From the NCBI RefSeq assembly GCF_963662255.1, contig NC_085052.1, forward strand, positions 36,342,654-36,406,653: a stretch of DNA of 64,000 nucleotides, given 5' to 3'. The notes beneath the pieces were generated by a model that was given only the letters and a program-made list of their open reading frames with translations, had not been told where the DNA came from and did no database searches. A program made the position numbers and the translations under genes. This DNA is from Cinclus cinclus (lineage: Eukaryota; Chordata; Aves; Passeriformes; Cinclidae). Of the stretch, positions 1-12,445 are shown piece by piece (position 1 is the stretch's first letter; each line of letters opens with the position of its first letter).

Positions 1-3000
1 GGATCCATTGTGACCCAATGGAGGCTAATAATCCCAGGATCCCATTTGACACCAGGGGGCATAAAAGGGCCAGGGATCAATTGTGACAGTATGGGGCCCA
101 ATAGAAACAAGGAACCATTATGACACCATGGAGGCCAAGAATCAAAAGATTCATTGTGACATCAAGTGGCCTAAAAGGGCATGGGATGCATTGTGACACC
201 ACAGGGGTTTAGAGAAGCAAGGAACCATTGTGACCCAATGCAGGCTAACAATCTAATGATCCCTTGTGACACCAATGGGCCTAAAAGGGCCAGGGATGAA
301 TTGTTACAGCACGGGGACCAATAGAAGCAAGGATCTATTATGCCACCATGGAGGCCAAGAATCAAATAATTCATTGTGACATCATGTGGCCTAAAAGGGC
401 ATGGGATGCATTGTGACAGCACAGGGGTTAAGAGAAGCAAGGAACCATTGTGACCCAATGCAGGCTAACAATCTAATGATCCCTTGTGACACCAATGGGC
501 CTAAAAGGGGCAGGGATGAATTGTGAAAGCATGGGGCCCAAGTAAACCCTGGTACAAATATGCCACCATGGAGGCCAAGAATCAAATGATTCATTGTGAC
601 ATCAAGTGGCCTAAAAGGGCATGGGATGCATTGTGACACCACAGGGGTTAAGAGAAGCAAGGAACCATTGTGACCCAATGCAGGCTAACAATCTAAGAAT
701 CCCTTTTGACACCAGGGGGCGCAAAAGGACCACGGATCGACTCTGACAGCATGGGGACCTATGGAAGCAAGGAACCATTATGACACCATGAAGGCCAAGA
801 ATCAAATGGTTCATTGTAAGACCAAGTGGCCTAAAAGGGCTTGGAATGCATTGTGACACCACAGAGGTTAAGAGAAGCAAGGAACCATTATGACCCAATG
901 CAGGCTAGCAATCTAATGATCCCTTGTGGCACCAGGGGGTATAAAAAGGGCCAGGGATGGATTGTTACAGCACGGGGACCAATAGAAGCAAGGATCTATT
1001 ATGCCACCATGGAGGCCAAGAATCAAATGATTCATTGTGACATCAAGTGGCCTAAAAGGGCATGGGATGCATTGTGCCACCACAGGGGTTTAGAGAAGCA
1101 AGGATCCATTGTGACCCAATGGAGGCTAATAATCCCAGGATCCCATTTGACACCAGGGGGCGTAAAAGGGCCAGGGATCAATTGTGACAGCATGGGGCCC
1201 AAAAGAAACAAGGAACCATTATGACACCATGGAGGCCAAGAATCAAAAGATTCATTGTGACATCAAGTGGCCTAAAAGGGCATGGGATGCATTGTGACAC
1301 CACAGGGGTTAGGAGAAGCAAGGAACCATTGTGACCCAATGCAGGCTAACAATCTAATGATCCCTTGTGACACCAATGGGCCTAAAAGGGCCAGGGATGA
1401 ATTGTTACAGCACGGGGACCAATAGAAGCAAGGATCTATTATGCCACCATGGAGGCCAAGAATCAAATAATTCATTGTGACATCATGTGGCCTAAAAGGG
1501 CATGGGATGCATTGTGAGAGCACAGGGGTTAAGAGAAGCAAGGAACCATTGTGACCCAATGCAGGCTAACAATCTAATGATCCCTTGTGACACCAATGGG
1601 CCTAAAAGGGGCAGGGATGAATTGTGAAAGCATGGGGCCCAAGTAAAACCTGGTACAAATATGCCACCATGGAGGCCAAGAATCAAATGATTCATTGTGA
1701 CATCAAGTGGCCTAAAAGGGCATGGGATGCATTGTGACACCACAGGGGTTAAGAGAAGCAAGGAACCATTGTGACCCAATGCAGGCTAACAATGTAAGAA
1801 TCCCTTTTGACACCAGGGGGCGGAAAAGGACCACGGATGAACTCTGACAGCAAGGGGACCTATAGAAGCAAGGAACCATTATGACACCATGGAGGCCAAG
1901 AATCAAATGGTTCATTGTAAGACCAAGTGGCCTAAAAGGGCACGGGATGCATTGTGACACCACAGAGGTTAAGAGAAGCAAGGAACCATTGTGACCCAAT
2001 GCAGACTAACAATTTAATAATCCCTTTTGACAACAATGGGCCTAAAAGGGGCAGGGATGAATTGTGAAAGCACGGGGCCCAATTAAATCCTGGTACAATT
2101 GCGCCACCATGGAGGCCAAGAATCAAATGATTCATTGTGACATCAAGTGGCCTAAAAGGGCATGGGATGCATTATGACACCACAGGGGTAAGGAGAAGCA
2201 AGGATCCATTGTGACCCAATGGAGGCTAATAATCCCAGGATCCCATTTGACACCAGGGGGCGTAAAAGGGCCAGGGATGAATTGTGACAGCATGGGGCCC
2301 AATAGAAACAAGGAACCATTATGACACCATGGAGGCCAAGAATCAAATGATTCATTGTGACATCAAGTGGCCTAAAAGGGCATGGGATGCATTGTGACAC
2401 CTCAGAGGTTAAGAGAAGCAAGGAACCATTGTGACCCAATGCAGGCTAACAATCTAATGATCCCTTGCGACACCAATGGGCCTAAAAGGGGCAGGGATGA
2501 ATTGTGAAAGCATGGGGCCCAAGTAAACCCTGGTACAAATATGCCACCATGGAGGCCAAGAATCAAATGATTCATTGTGACATCAAGTGGCCTAAAAGGG
2601 CATGGGATGCATTGTGCCACCACAGGGGTTTAGAGAAGCAAGGATCCATTGTGACCCAATGGAGGCTAATAATCCCAGGATCCCATTTGACACCAGGGGG
2701 CGTAAAAGGGCCAGGGATCAATTGTGACAGCATGGGGCCCAATAGAAACAAGGAACCATTATGACACCATGGAGGCCAAGAATCAAAAGATTCATTGTGA
2801 CATCAAGTGGCCTAAAAGGGCATGGGATGCATTGTGACACCACAGGGGTTAAGAGAAGCAAGGAACCATTGTGACCCAATGCAGGCTAACAATCTAATGA
2901 TCCCTTGTGACACCAATGGGCCTAAAAGGGCCAGGGATGAATTGTTACAGCACGGGGACCAATAGAAGCAAGGATCTATTATGCCACCATGGAGGCCAAG

Positions 3001-3307
3001 AATCAAATAATTCATTGTGACATCATGTGGCCTAAAAGGGCATGGGATGCATTGTGACAGCACAGGGGTTAAGAGAAGCAAGGAACCATTGTGACCCAAT
3101 GCAGGCTAACAATCTAATGATCCCTTGTGACACCAATGGGCCTAAAAGGGGCAGGGATGAATTGTGAAAGCATGGGGCCCAAGTAAAACCTGGTACAATT
3201 ATGCCACCATGGAGGCCAAGAATCAAATGATTCATTGTGACATCAAGTGGCCTAAAAGGTCATGGGATGCATTGTGACAGCACAGGGGTTAAGAGAAGCA
3301 AGGAACC
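1..3307 (+). repeat. Left irregular block; IV-V-I unit recurring at 1,101 and 1,540 bp
   Basis: After six partial bases, the monomer order from 7 is IV V I II III, IV V I II I, IV I, IV V I. The IV-V-I start recurs at 7, 1,108 and 2,648, giving higher-order units of 5 and 7 monomers. Minus-strand frames of the V monomers at 227, 1,328 and 2,868 translate almost identically, so the three units are recent copies. Class I and II copies here mostly belong to the left-side subtypes (CCCAAGTAAA, and GATCGACTCTGACA in several class II copies). Confidence 0.8.
227..446 (+). repeat. Class V monomer (exemplar) showing the six-subrepeat structure
   Basis: This 220-bp monomer divides into six subrepeats starting near 227, 263, 300, 337, 373 and 410, of 36 or 37 bp each. 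Each opens with a variant of ATTGTGAC (ATTGTGAC, CTTGTGAC, ATTGTTAC, ATTATGCC, ATTGTGAC, ATTGTGAC). Subrepeats 1 and 4, 2 and 5, and 3 and 6 are the closest pairs, so the monomer is a dimer of two 110-bp trimers. Class V is marked by CACCAATGGGCCTAAAAGGG, then CCAGGGATGAATTGTTACAG, then GGATCTATTATGCCACCATG and usually CAAATAATTC in the fourth subrepeat. Confidence 0.9.
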
Positions 3308-4187
3308 ATTGTGACCCAATGGAGGCTAATAATCCCAGGATCCCATTTGACACCAGGGGGCGTAAAAGGGCCAGGGATGAATTGTGACAGCATGGGGCCC
3401 AATAGAAACAAGGAACCATTATGACACCATGGAGGCCAAGAATCAAATGATTCATTGTGACATCAAGTGGCCTAAAAGGGCATGGGATGCATTGTGACAG
3501 CACAGGGGTTAAGAGAAGCAAGGAACCATTGTGACCCAATGCAGGCTAACAATCTAAGAATCCCTTTTGACACCAGGGTGCGCAAAAGGACCACGGATCG
3601 ACTCTGACAACATGGGGACCTATAGAAGCAAGGAACCATTATGACACCATGAAGGCCTAGAATCAAATGGTTCATTGTAAGACCAAGTGGCCTAAAAGGG
3701 CATGGGATGCATTGTGACACCACAGAGGTTAAGAGAAGCAAGGAACCATTGTGACCCAATGCAGGCTAACAATCTAATGATCCCTTGTGACACCAATGGG
3801 CCTAAAAGGGCCAGGGATGAATTGTTACAGCACGGGGACCAATAGAAGCAAGGATTTATCATGTCACCATGGAGGCCAACAATCAAATAATTCATTGTGA
3901 CATCATGTGGCCTAGAAGGGCATGGGATGCATTGTGACAGCACAGGGGTTAAGAGAAGCAAGGAACCATTGTGACCCAATGCAGGCTAACAATCTAATGA
4001 TCCCTTGTGACACCAATGGGCCTAAAAGGGACAGGGATGAATTGTGAAAGCATGGGGCCCAAGTAAAACCTGGTACAAATATGCCACCATGGAGGCCAAG
4101 AATCAAATGATTCATTGTGACATCAAGTGGCCTAAAAGGGCATGGGATGCATTGTGACACCACAGGGGTTAAGAGAAGCAAGGAACC

Positions 4188-4518
4188 ATTGTGACGTAAT
4201 GCAGGCTAACAATCTAAGAATCCCTTTTGACACCAGGGAGCGCAAAAGGACCACGGATGAACTCTGACAGCAAGGGGACCTATAGAAGCAAGGAACCATT
4301 GTGACCCAATGCAGGCTAGCAATCTAATGATCCCTTGTGGCACCAGGGGGTATAAAAAGGGCCAGGGATGGATTGTTACAGCACGGGGACCAATAGAAGC
4401 AAGGATCTATTATACCTCCGTGGAGGCCAAGAATCAAATGATTCATTGTGACATCAAGTGGCCAAAAAGGGCATGGGATGCATTGTGACAGCACAGGGGT
4501 TAAGAGAAGCAAGGAACC
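4188..4518 (+). repeat. Half monomer: class II subrepeats 1-3 joined to a full class III
   Basis: Class II subrepeats 1-3 (4,188-4,297) are followed directly by subrepeat 1 of a class III monomer, skipping 110 bp. The join lies in GAAGCAAGGAACCATT, a word present both at the middle and at the end of monomers, so the half-length loss probably arose by pairing of the two 110-bp halves. It is the only place I found where the register shifts by half a monomer. Confidence 0.85.
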
Positions 4519-5838
4519 ATTGTGACCCAATGCAGGCTAACAATCTAATGATCCTTGTGACACCAATGGCCCTAAAAGGGCCAGGGATGAATTGTTACAG
4601 CACGGGGACCAATAGAAGCAAGGATCTATTATGCCACCATGGAGGCCAAGAATCAAATAATTCATTGTGACATCATGTGGCCTAAAAGGGCATGGGATGC
4701 ATTGTGACAGCACAGGGGTTAAGAGAAGCAAGGAACCATTGTGACCCAATGCAGGCTAACAATCTAATGATCCCTTTTCACACCAATGGGCCTAAAAGGG
4801 GCAGGGATGAATTGTGAAAGCATGGGGCCCAAGTAAAACCTGGTACAATTATGCCACCATGGAGGCCAAGAATCAAATGACTCATTGTGACATCAAGTGG
4901 CCTAAAAGGGCATGGGATGCATTGTGACAGCACAGGGGTTAAGAGAAGCAAGTAACCATTGTGACCCAATGCAGGCTAACAATCTAAGAATCCCTTTTGA
5001 CACCAGGGGGCGCAAAAGGACCACGGATCGACTCTGACAACATGGGGACCTATGGAAGCAAGGAACCATTATGACACCATGAAGGCCAAGAATCAAATGG
5101 TTCATTGTAAGACCAAGTGGCCTAAAAGGGCTTGGAATGCATTGTGACACCACAGAGGTTAAGAGAAGCAAGGAACTATTGTGACCCAATGCAGGCTAAC
5201 AATCTAATGATCCCTTGTGGCACCAGGGGGAATAAAAAGGGCCAGGGATGGATTGTTACAGCACGGGGAGCAATAGAAGCAAGGATCTATTATGCCACCA
5301 TGGAGGCCAAGAATCAAATAATTCATTGTGACATCATGTGGCCTAAAAGGGCATGGGATGCATTGTGACAGCACAGGGGTTAAGAGAAGCAAGCATCCAT
5401 TGTGACCCAATGGAGGCTAATAATCCCAGGATCCCATTTGACACCAGGGGGCGTAAAAGGGCCAGGGATTAATTGTGACAGCATGGGGCCCAATAGAAAC
5501 AAGGAACCATTATGACACCATGGAAGCCAAGAATCAAATGATTCATTGTGACATCAAGTGGCCTAAAAGCGCATGGGATGCATTGTGACACCACAGAGGT
5601 TAAGAGAAGCAAGGATCCATTGTGACCCAATGCAGGCTAACAATCTAATGATCCCTTGTGACACCAATGGGCCTAAAAGGGGCAGGGATGAATTGTGAAA
5701 GCATGGGGCCCAAGTAAAACCTGGTACAATTACGCCACCATGGAGGCCAAGAATCAAATGATTCAATGTGACATCAAGTGGCCTAAAAGGGCATGGGATG
5801 CATTGTGACACGACAGGGGTTAAGAGAAGCAAGGAACC

Positions 5839-7600
5839 ATTGTGACCCAATGCAGGCTAACAATCTAATGATCCCTTGTGACACCAATGGGCCTAAAAGG
5901 GCCAGGGATGAATTGTTACAGCACGGGGACCAATAGAAGCAAGGATCTATTATGCCACCATGGAGGCCAAGAATCAAATGGTTCATTGTGACATCATGTG
6001 GCCTAAAAGGGCATGGGATGCATTGTGACAGCACAGGGGTTAAGAGAAGCAAGGAACCATTGTGACCCAATGCAGGCTAACAATCTAAGAATCCCTTTTG
6101 ACACCAGGGGGCGCAAAAGGACCACGGATCGACTCTGACAACATGGGGACCTATGGAAGCAAGGAACCATTATGACACCATGAAGGCCAAGAATCAAATG
6201 GTTCATTGTAAGACCAAGTGGCCTAAAAGGGCTTGGAATGCATTGTGACACCACAGGGGTTAAGAGTAGCAAGGAACCATTGTGACCCAATGCAGGCTAA
6301 CAATCTAATGATCCCTTGTGGCACCAGGGGGTATAAAAAGGGCCAGGGATGGATTGTTACAGCACGGGGAGCAATAGAAGCAAGGATCTATTATGCCACC
6401 ATGGAGGCCAAGAATCAAATAATACATTGTGACATCATGTGGCCTAAAAGGGCATGGGATGCATTATGACAGCACAGGGGTTAAGAGAAGCAAGGATCCA
6501 TCATGACCCAATGGAGGCTAACAATTTAATAATCCCTTTTGACAACAATGGGCCTAAAAGGGGCAGGGATGAATTGTGAAAGCATGGGGCCCAATTAAAA
6601 CCTGGTACAATTGCGCCACCATGGAGGCCAAGAATCAAATGATTCATTGTGACATCAAGTGGCCTAAAAGGGCATGGGATGCATTGTGACACCACAGGGG
6701 TTAAGAGAAGCAAGGAACCATTGTGACCCAATGCAGGCTAACAATCTAATGATCCCTTGTGACACCAATGGCCCTAAAAGGGCCAGGGATGAATTGTTAC
6801 AGCACGGGGACCAATAGAAGCAAGGATCTATTATGCCACCATGGAGGCCAAGAATCAAATGGTTCATTGTGACATCATGTGGCCTAAAAGGGCATGGGAT
6901 GCATTGTGACAGCACAGGGGTTAAGAGAAGCAAGGAACCATTGTGACCCAATGCAGGCTAACAATCTAAGAATCCCTTTTGACACCAGGGGGCGCAAAAG
7001 GACCACGGATCGACTCTGACAACATGGGGACCTATGGAAGCAAGGAACCATTATGACACCATGAAGGCCAAGAATCAAATGGTTCATTGTAAGACCAAGT
7101 GGCCTAAAAGGGCTTGGGATGCATTGTGACACCACAGAGCTTAAGAGAAGCAAGGAACTATTGTGACCCAATGCAGGCTAACAATCTAATGATCCCTTGT
7201 GGCACCAGGGGGTATAAAAAGGGCCAGGGATGGATTGTTACAGCACGGGGAGCAATAGAAGCAAGGATCTATTATGCCACCATGGAGGCCAAGAATCAAA
7301 TAATACATTGTGACATCATGTGGCCTAAAAGGGCATGGGATGCATTATGACAGCACAGGGGTTAAGAGAAGCAAGGATCCATCATGACCCAATGGAGGCT
7401 AACAATTTAATAATCCCTTTTGACAACAATGGGCCTAAAAGGGGCAGGGATGAATTGTGAAAGCATGGGGCCCAATTAAAACCTGGTACAATTGCGCCAC
7501 CATGGAGGCCAAGAATCAAATGATTCATTGTGACATCAAGTGGCCTAAAAGGGCATGGGATGCATTATGACACCACAGGGGTAAGGAGAAGCAAGGATCC
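5839..7600 (+). repeat. 881-bp (4-monomer) tandem duplication, V-II-III-I x2
   Basis: Two consecutive V-II-III-I sets start at 5,839 and 6,720. The second differs at marks such as CAGAGCTTAAGAG near 7,135. In the paralogous block at 18,171-19,052 only one set is present, and it carries the second set's CAGAGCTTAAGAG mark. The offset between the two large copies therefore changes from 12,332 to 11,451 here, a difference of 881. Confidence 0.8.
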
Positions 7601-10023
7601 ATTGTGACCCAATGGAGGCTAATAATCCCAGGATCCCATTTGACACCAGGGGGCGTAAAGGGGCCAGGGATGAATTGTGACAGCATGGGGCCCAATAGAA
7701 ACAAGGAACCATTATGACACCATGGAGGCCAAGAATCAAATGATTCATTGTGACATCAAGTGGCCTAAAAGGGCATGGGATGCATTGTGACACCACAGAG
7801 GTTAAGAGAAGCAAGGAACCATTGTGACCCAATGCAGGCTAACAATCTAATGATCCCTTGTGGCACCAGGGGGTATAAAAAGGGCCAGGGATGGATTGTT
7901 ACAGCACGGGGACCAATAGAAGCAAGGATCTATTATGCCACCATGGAGGGCAAGGATAAAATGTTTCATTGTGACATCAAGTGGCCTAAAAGGGCATGGG
8001 ATGCATTGTGGCAGAACAGGGGTTAAGAGAAGCAAGGAACCATTGCGACCCAATGGAGGCTAACAATCTAAGAATCCCTTTTGACACCAGGAGGCGCAAA
8101 AGGACCACGGATGAACCCTGACAGCATGGGGACCTATAGAAGCAAGGAACCATTATGACACCATGAAGGCCAAGAATCGAATGGTTCATTGTGACATCAA
8201 GTGGCCTAAAAGGGCTTGGAATGCATTGTGACAGCACAGAGGTTAAGTGGAGCAAGGAACCATTGTGACCCAATGCAGGCTAACAATCTAATGATCCCTT
8301 GTGGCACCAGAGGGTATAAAAAGGGCCAGGGATGGATTGTTACAGCACGGGGACCAATATAAGCAAGGAACCATTATGACACCATGGAGGCCAAGAATCA
8401 AATGATTCATTGTGACATCAAGTGGCCTAAAAGGGCATGGGATGCATTGTGACAGCACAGGGGTTAAGAGAAGCAAGGATCCATTGTGACCCAATGGAGT
8501 CTAACAATCTAATGATCCCTTGTGACACCAATGGGCCTAAAAGTGGCAGGGATGTATTGTGAAAGCATGGGGCCCCATTAAATCTGGTACAATTGCGCCA
8601 CCATGGAGGCCAAGAATCAAATGATTCATTGTGACATCAAGTGGCCTAAAAGGGCATGGGACGCATTGTGACACCACAGGGGTTAAGAGTAGCAAGGAAC
8701 CATTGTGACCCAATGCAGGCTAACAATCTAAGAATCCCTTTTGACACCAGGGGGCGCAAAAGGACCACGGATGAACTCTGACAGCATGGGGACCTATAGA
8801 AGCAAGGAACCCTTATGACACCATGAAGGCCAGGAATCAAATGGTTCATTGTAAGACCAAGAGGCCTAAAAGGGCTTGGAATGCATTGTGACAGCACAGA
8901 GGTTAAGAGAAGCAAGGAACCATTGTGACCCAATGCAGGCTAACAATCTAATGATCCCTTGTGGCACCAGGGGGTATAAGAAGGGCCAGGGATGGATTGT
9001 TACAGCACGGGGACCAATAGAAGCAAGGATCCATTATGCCACCGTGGAGGCCAAGAATCAAATTATTCATTGTGACATCAAGTGGCCTAAAAGGGCATGG
9101 GATGCATTGTGACAGCACAGGGGTTAAGAGAAGCAAGGATCCATTGTGACCCAATGGAGGCTAACAATCTAATAATCCCTTTTGACACCAATGGGCCTAA
9201 AAAGGGCAGGGATGTATTGTGAAAGCATGGGGCCCAATTAAAATCTGGTACAATTACGCCCCCATGGAGGTCAAGAATCAAATGATTCATTGTGACATCA
9301 TGTGGCCTAAAAGGGCATGGGATGCACTGTGACACCACAGGGGTTATGAGAAGCAAGGAACCATTGTGACCCAATGCAGGCTAACAATCTAAGAATCCCT
9401 TTTGACACCAGGGGGCGCAAAAGGACCACGGATGGACTCTGACAGCATGGGGACCTATAGAAGCAAGGAACCATTATGACGCCATGAAGGCCAAGAATCA
9501 AATGGTTCATTGTAAGACCAAGTGGCCTAAAAGGGCTTGGAATGCATTGTGACACCACAGAGGTTAAGAGAAGCCAGGAACCATTGTGACCCAATGCAGG
9601 CTAACCATCTAATGATCCCTTGTGGCACCAGGGGGTATAAAAAGGGCCAGGGATGGATTGTTACAGCACGGGGATGAATAGAAGCAAGGATCTATTATGC
9701 CACCATGGAGGCCAAGAATCAAATGATTCATTGTGACATCAAGTGGCCTAAAAGGGCATGGGATGCATTGTGACACCACAGAGGTTAAGAGAAGCAAGGA
9801 TCCATTGTGACCCAATGGAGGCTAATAATCCCGGTATCCCATTTGACACCAGGGGGCGTAAAAGGGCCAGGGATGAATTGTGACATCATGGGGCCCAATA
9901 GAAACAAGGAACCATTAAGACACCATGGAGGCCAAGAATCAAGTGATTCATTGTGACATCAAGTGGCCTAAAAGGGCATGTGATGCATTGTGACACCACA
10001 GAGGTTAAGAGAAGCAAGGAACC

Positions 10024-10243
10024 ATTGTGACCCAATGCAGGCTAACAATCTAATGATCCCTTGTGACACCAATGGGCCTAAAAGGGCCAGGGATGCATTG
10101 TGACAGCACAGGGGTTAAGAGAAGCAAGGATCTATTATGCCACCATGGAGGCTAAGAATCAAATAATTCATTGTGACATCAAGTGGCCTAAAAGGGCATG
10201 GGATGCATTGTGACAGCACAGGGGTTAAGAGAAGCAAGGATCC
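10024..10243 (+). repeat. Class V monomer with subrepeat 3 replaced by subrepeat 6 sequence
   Basis: At 10,097-10,133 the expected subrepeat 3 (ATTGTTACAGCACGGGGACC) is replaced by the normal subrepeat 6 text (ATTGTGACAGCACAGGGGTT, then AAGAGAAGC). The preceding base is also the subrepeat 6 form (GATGCATTG). Length stays 220 bp. The same replacement is in the paralogue at 21,476-21,695. Confidence 0.85.
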
Positions 10244-12445
10244 ATTGTGACCCAATGGAGGCTAACAATCTAATGATCCCTTTTGACACCAATGGGCCTA
10301 AAAGGGGCAGGGATGTATTTTGAAAGCATGGGGCCCAATGAAAACCTGGTACAATTACGCCACCATGGAGGCCAAGAATCAAATGATTCATTGTGTCATC
10401 AAGTGGCCTAAAAGGGCATGGGATGCATTATTACACCACAGGGGTTAAGAGAAGCAAGGATCCATTGTGACCCAATGCAGGCTAACAATCTAAGAATCCC
10501 TTTTGACACCAGGGGGCGCAAAAGGACCACGGATGGACTCTGACAGCATGGGGACCTATAGAAGCAAGGAACCATTATGACACCATGAAGGCCAAGAATC
10601 AAATGGTTCATTGTAAGACCAAGTGGCCTAAAAGGGCTTGGAATGCATTGTGACAGCACAGAGGTTAAGAGAAGGAAGGAACCATTGTGACCCAATGCAG
10701 GCTAACAATCTAATGATCCCTTGTGGCACCAGGGGGTATAAAATGGCCAGGGATGGATTGTTACAGCACGGGGACCAATAGAAGCAAGGATCTATTATGC
10801 CACCGTGGAGGCCAAGAATCAAATGATTCATTGTGACATCAAGTGGCCTAAAAGGGCATGGGATGCATTGTGACAGCACAGGGGTGAAGAGAAGCAAGGA
10901 TCCATTGTGACCCAATGGAGTCTAATAATCCCAGGATCCCATTTGACACCAGGGGGCGTAAAAGGGCCAGGGATCAATTGTGACAGCATGGGGCCCAATA
11001 GAAACAAGGAACCATTATGACACCATGGAGGCCAAGAATCAAATGATTCATTGTGACATCAAGTGGCCTAAAAGGGCATGGGATAAATTGTGACAGCACA
11101 GGGGTTAAGAGAAGCAAGGAACCATTGTGACCCAATGTAGGCTAACAATCTAATGATCCCTTGTGGCACCAATGGGCCTAAAAAGGGCAGGGATGTATTG
11201 TGAAAGCATGGGGCCCAATTAAAACCTGGTACAACTACGCCACCATGGAGGCCAAGAATCAAATGATTCATTGTGACATCAAGTGGCCTAAAAGGGCATG
11301 GGATGCATTGTGACACCACAGGGGTTAAGAGAAGCAAGGAACCATTGTGACCCAATGCAGGCTAACCATCTAATGACCCCTTGTGGCACTAGGGGGTATA
11401 AAAAGGGCCAGGGATGGACTGTTACAGCACGGGGACCAATAGAAGCAAGGATCTATTATGCCACCGTGGAGGCCAAGAATCAAATGATTCATTGTGACAT
11501 CATGTGGCCTAAAAGGGCATGGGATGCATTGTGACAGCACAGGGGTGAAGAGAAGCAAGGATCCATTGTGACCCACTGGAGGCTAATAATCCCAGGATCG
11601 CATTTGACACCAGGGGGCGTAAAAGGGCCAGGGATGAATTGTGACTGCATGGGGCCCAATAGAAACAAGGAACCATTATGACACCATGGAGGCCAAGAAT
11701 CAAGTGATTCATTGTGACATCAAGTGGCCTAAAAGGGCATGGGATGCATTGTGACACCACAGAGGTTAAGAGAAGCAAGGAACCATTGTGACCCAATGCA
11801 GGCTAACAATCTAATGATCCCTTGTGACACCAATGGGCTTAAAAGGGCCAGGGATGAATTGTTACAGCACGGGGACCAATAGATGCAAGTATCTATTATG
11901 CCACCATGGAGGCCAAGAATCAAATAATTCATTGTGACATCATGTGGCCTAAAAGGGCATGGGATGCATTGTGACAGCACAGGGGTTAAGAGAAGCAGGG
12001 AACCATTGTGACCCAATGCAGGCTAACAATCTAATGATCCCTTGTGGCACCAGGGGGTATAAAAAGGGCCAGGGATGGATTGTTACAGCACGGGGACCAA
12101 TAGAAGCAAGGATCTATTATGCCCCCGTGCAGGCCAAGAATCAAATGATTCATTGTGACATCATGTGGCCTAAAAGGGCATGGGATGCATTGTGACAGCA
12201 CAGGGGTGAAGAGAAGCAAGGATCCATTGTGACCCAATGGAGGCTAACAATCTAATAATCCCGTTTGACACCAATGGGCCAAAAAGTGGCAGGGATGTAT
12301 TGTGAAAGCATGGGGCCCAATTAAAACCTGTTACAATTACGCCACCATGGAGGCCAAGAATCAAATGATTCATTGTGACATCAAGTGGCCTAAAAGGGCA
12401 TGGGATGCATTGTGACACCACAGGGGTTAAGAGAAGCAAGGAACC

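Larger units (their letters stand above)
3308..7600 (+). repeat. Block of 19 full monomers plus a half monomer, with an 881-bp tandem duplication
   Basis: The order is IV II V I, half II (4,188-4,297), III V I II III IV I, then V II III I twice. The last four-monomer set is an 881-bp tandem duplication: 5,839-6,719 and 6,720-7,600. The V at 4,519-4,737 is 219 bp because one C is missing near 4,546. A shortened version of this block reappears at about 16.2-19.05 kb: the IV at 3,308, then V, I and half II at 3,748-4,297, and one of the two 881-bp units are absent there. Confidence 0.8.

Noticed and set aside
171..458. Recurrent 95-residue (and 67-70 residue) minus-strand open frames, cysteine-rich and repeated every 220 bp
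   Set aside because: They are the minus-strand reading of the satellite. They start at TTG or an internal ATG, overlap the next copy by 68 bp, and exist because stops are sparse on that strand. Since 220 is not a multiple of 3, each monomer shifts frame. There is no family resemblance, ribosome-site context or sign of protein-level constraint.
430..470. CCAAT-box words (GACCCAATG, GACCAATAG) as promoter elements
   Set aside because: The words occur in almost every monomer as part of the basic subrepeat and have no consistent spacing to a start site. They are too short to support a call.
841..1224. Longest plus-strand open frame (127 residues) and the recurring 78-residue plus-strand frames
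   Set aside because: The 78-residue frames are class III monomers whose extra base (221 bp) delays a stop. The 127-residue one is an accidental join across a III and the following IV monomer after a TGCCAC variant removed a stop. No gene features surround them.
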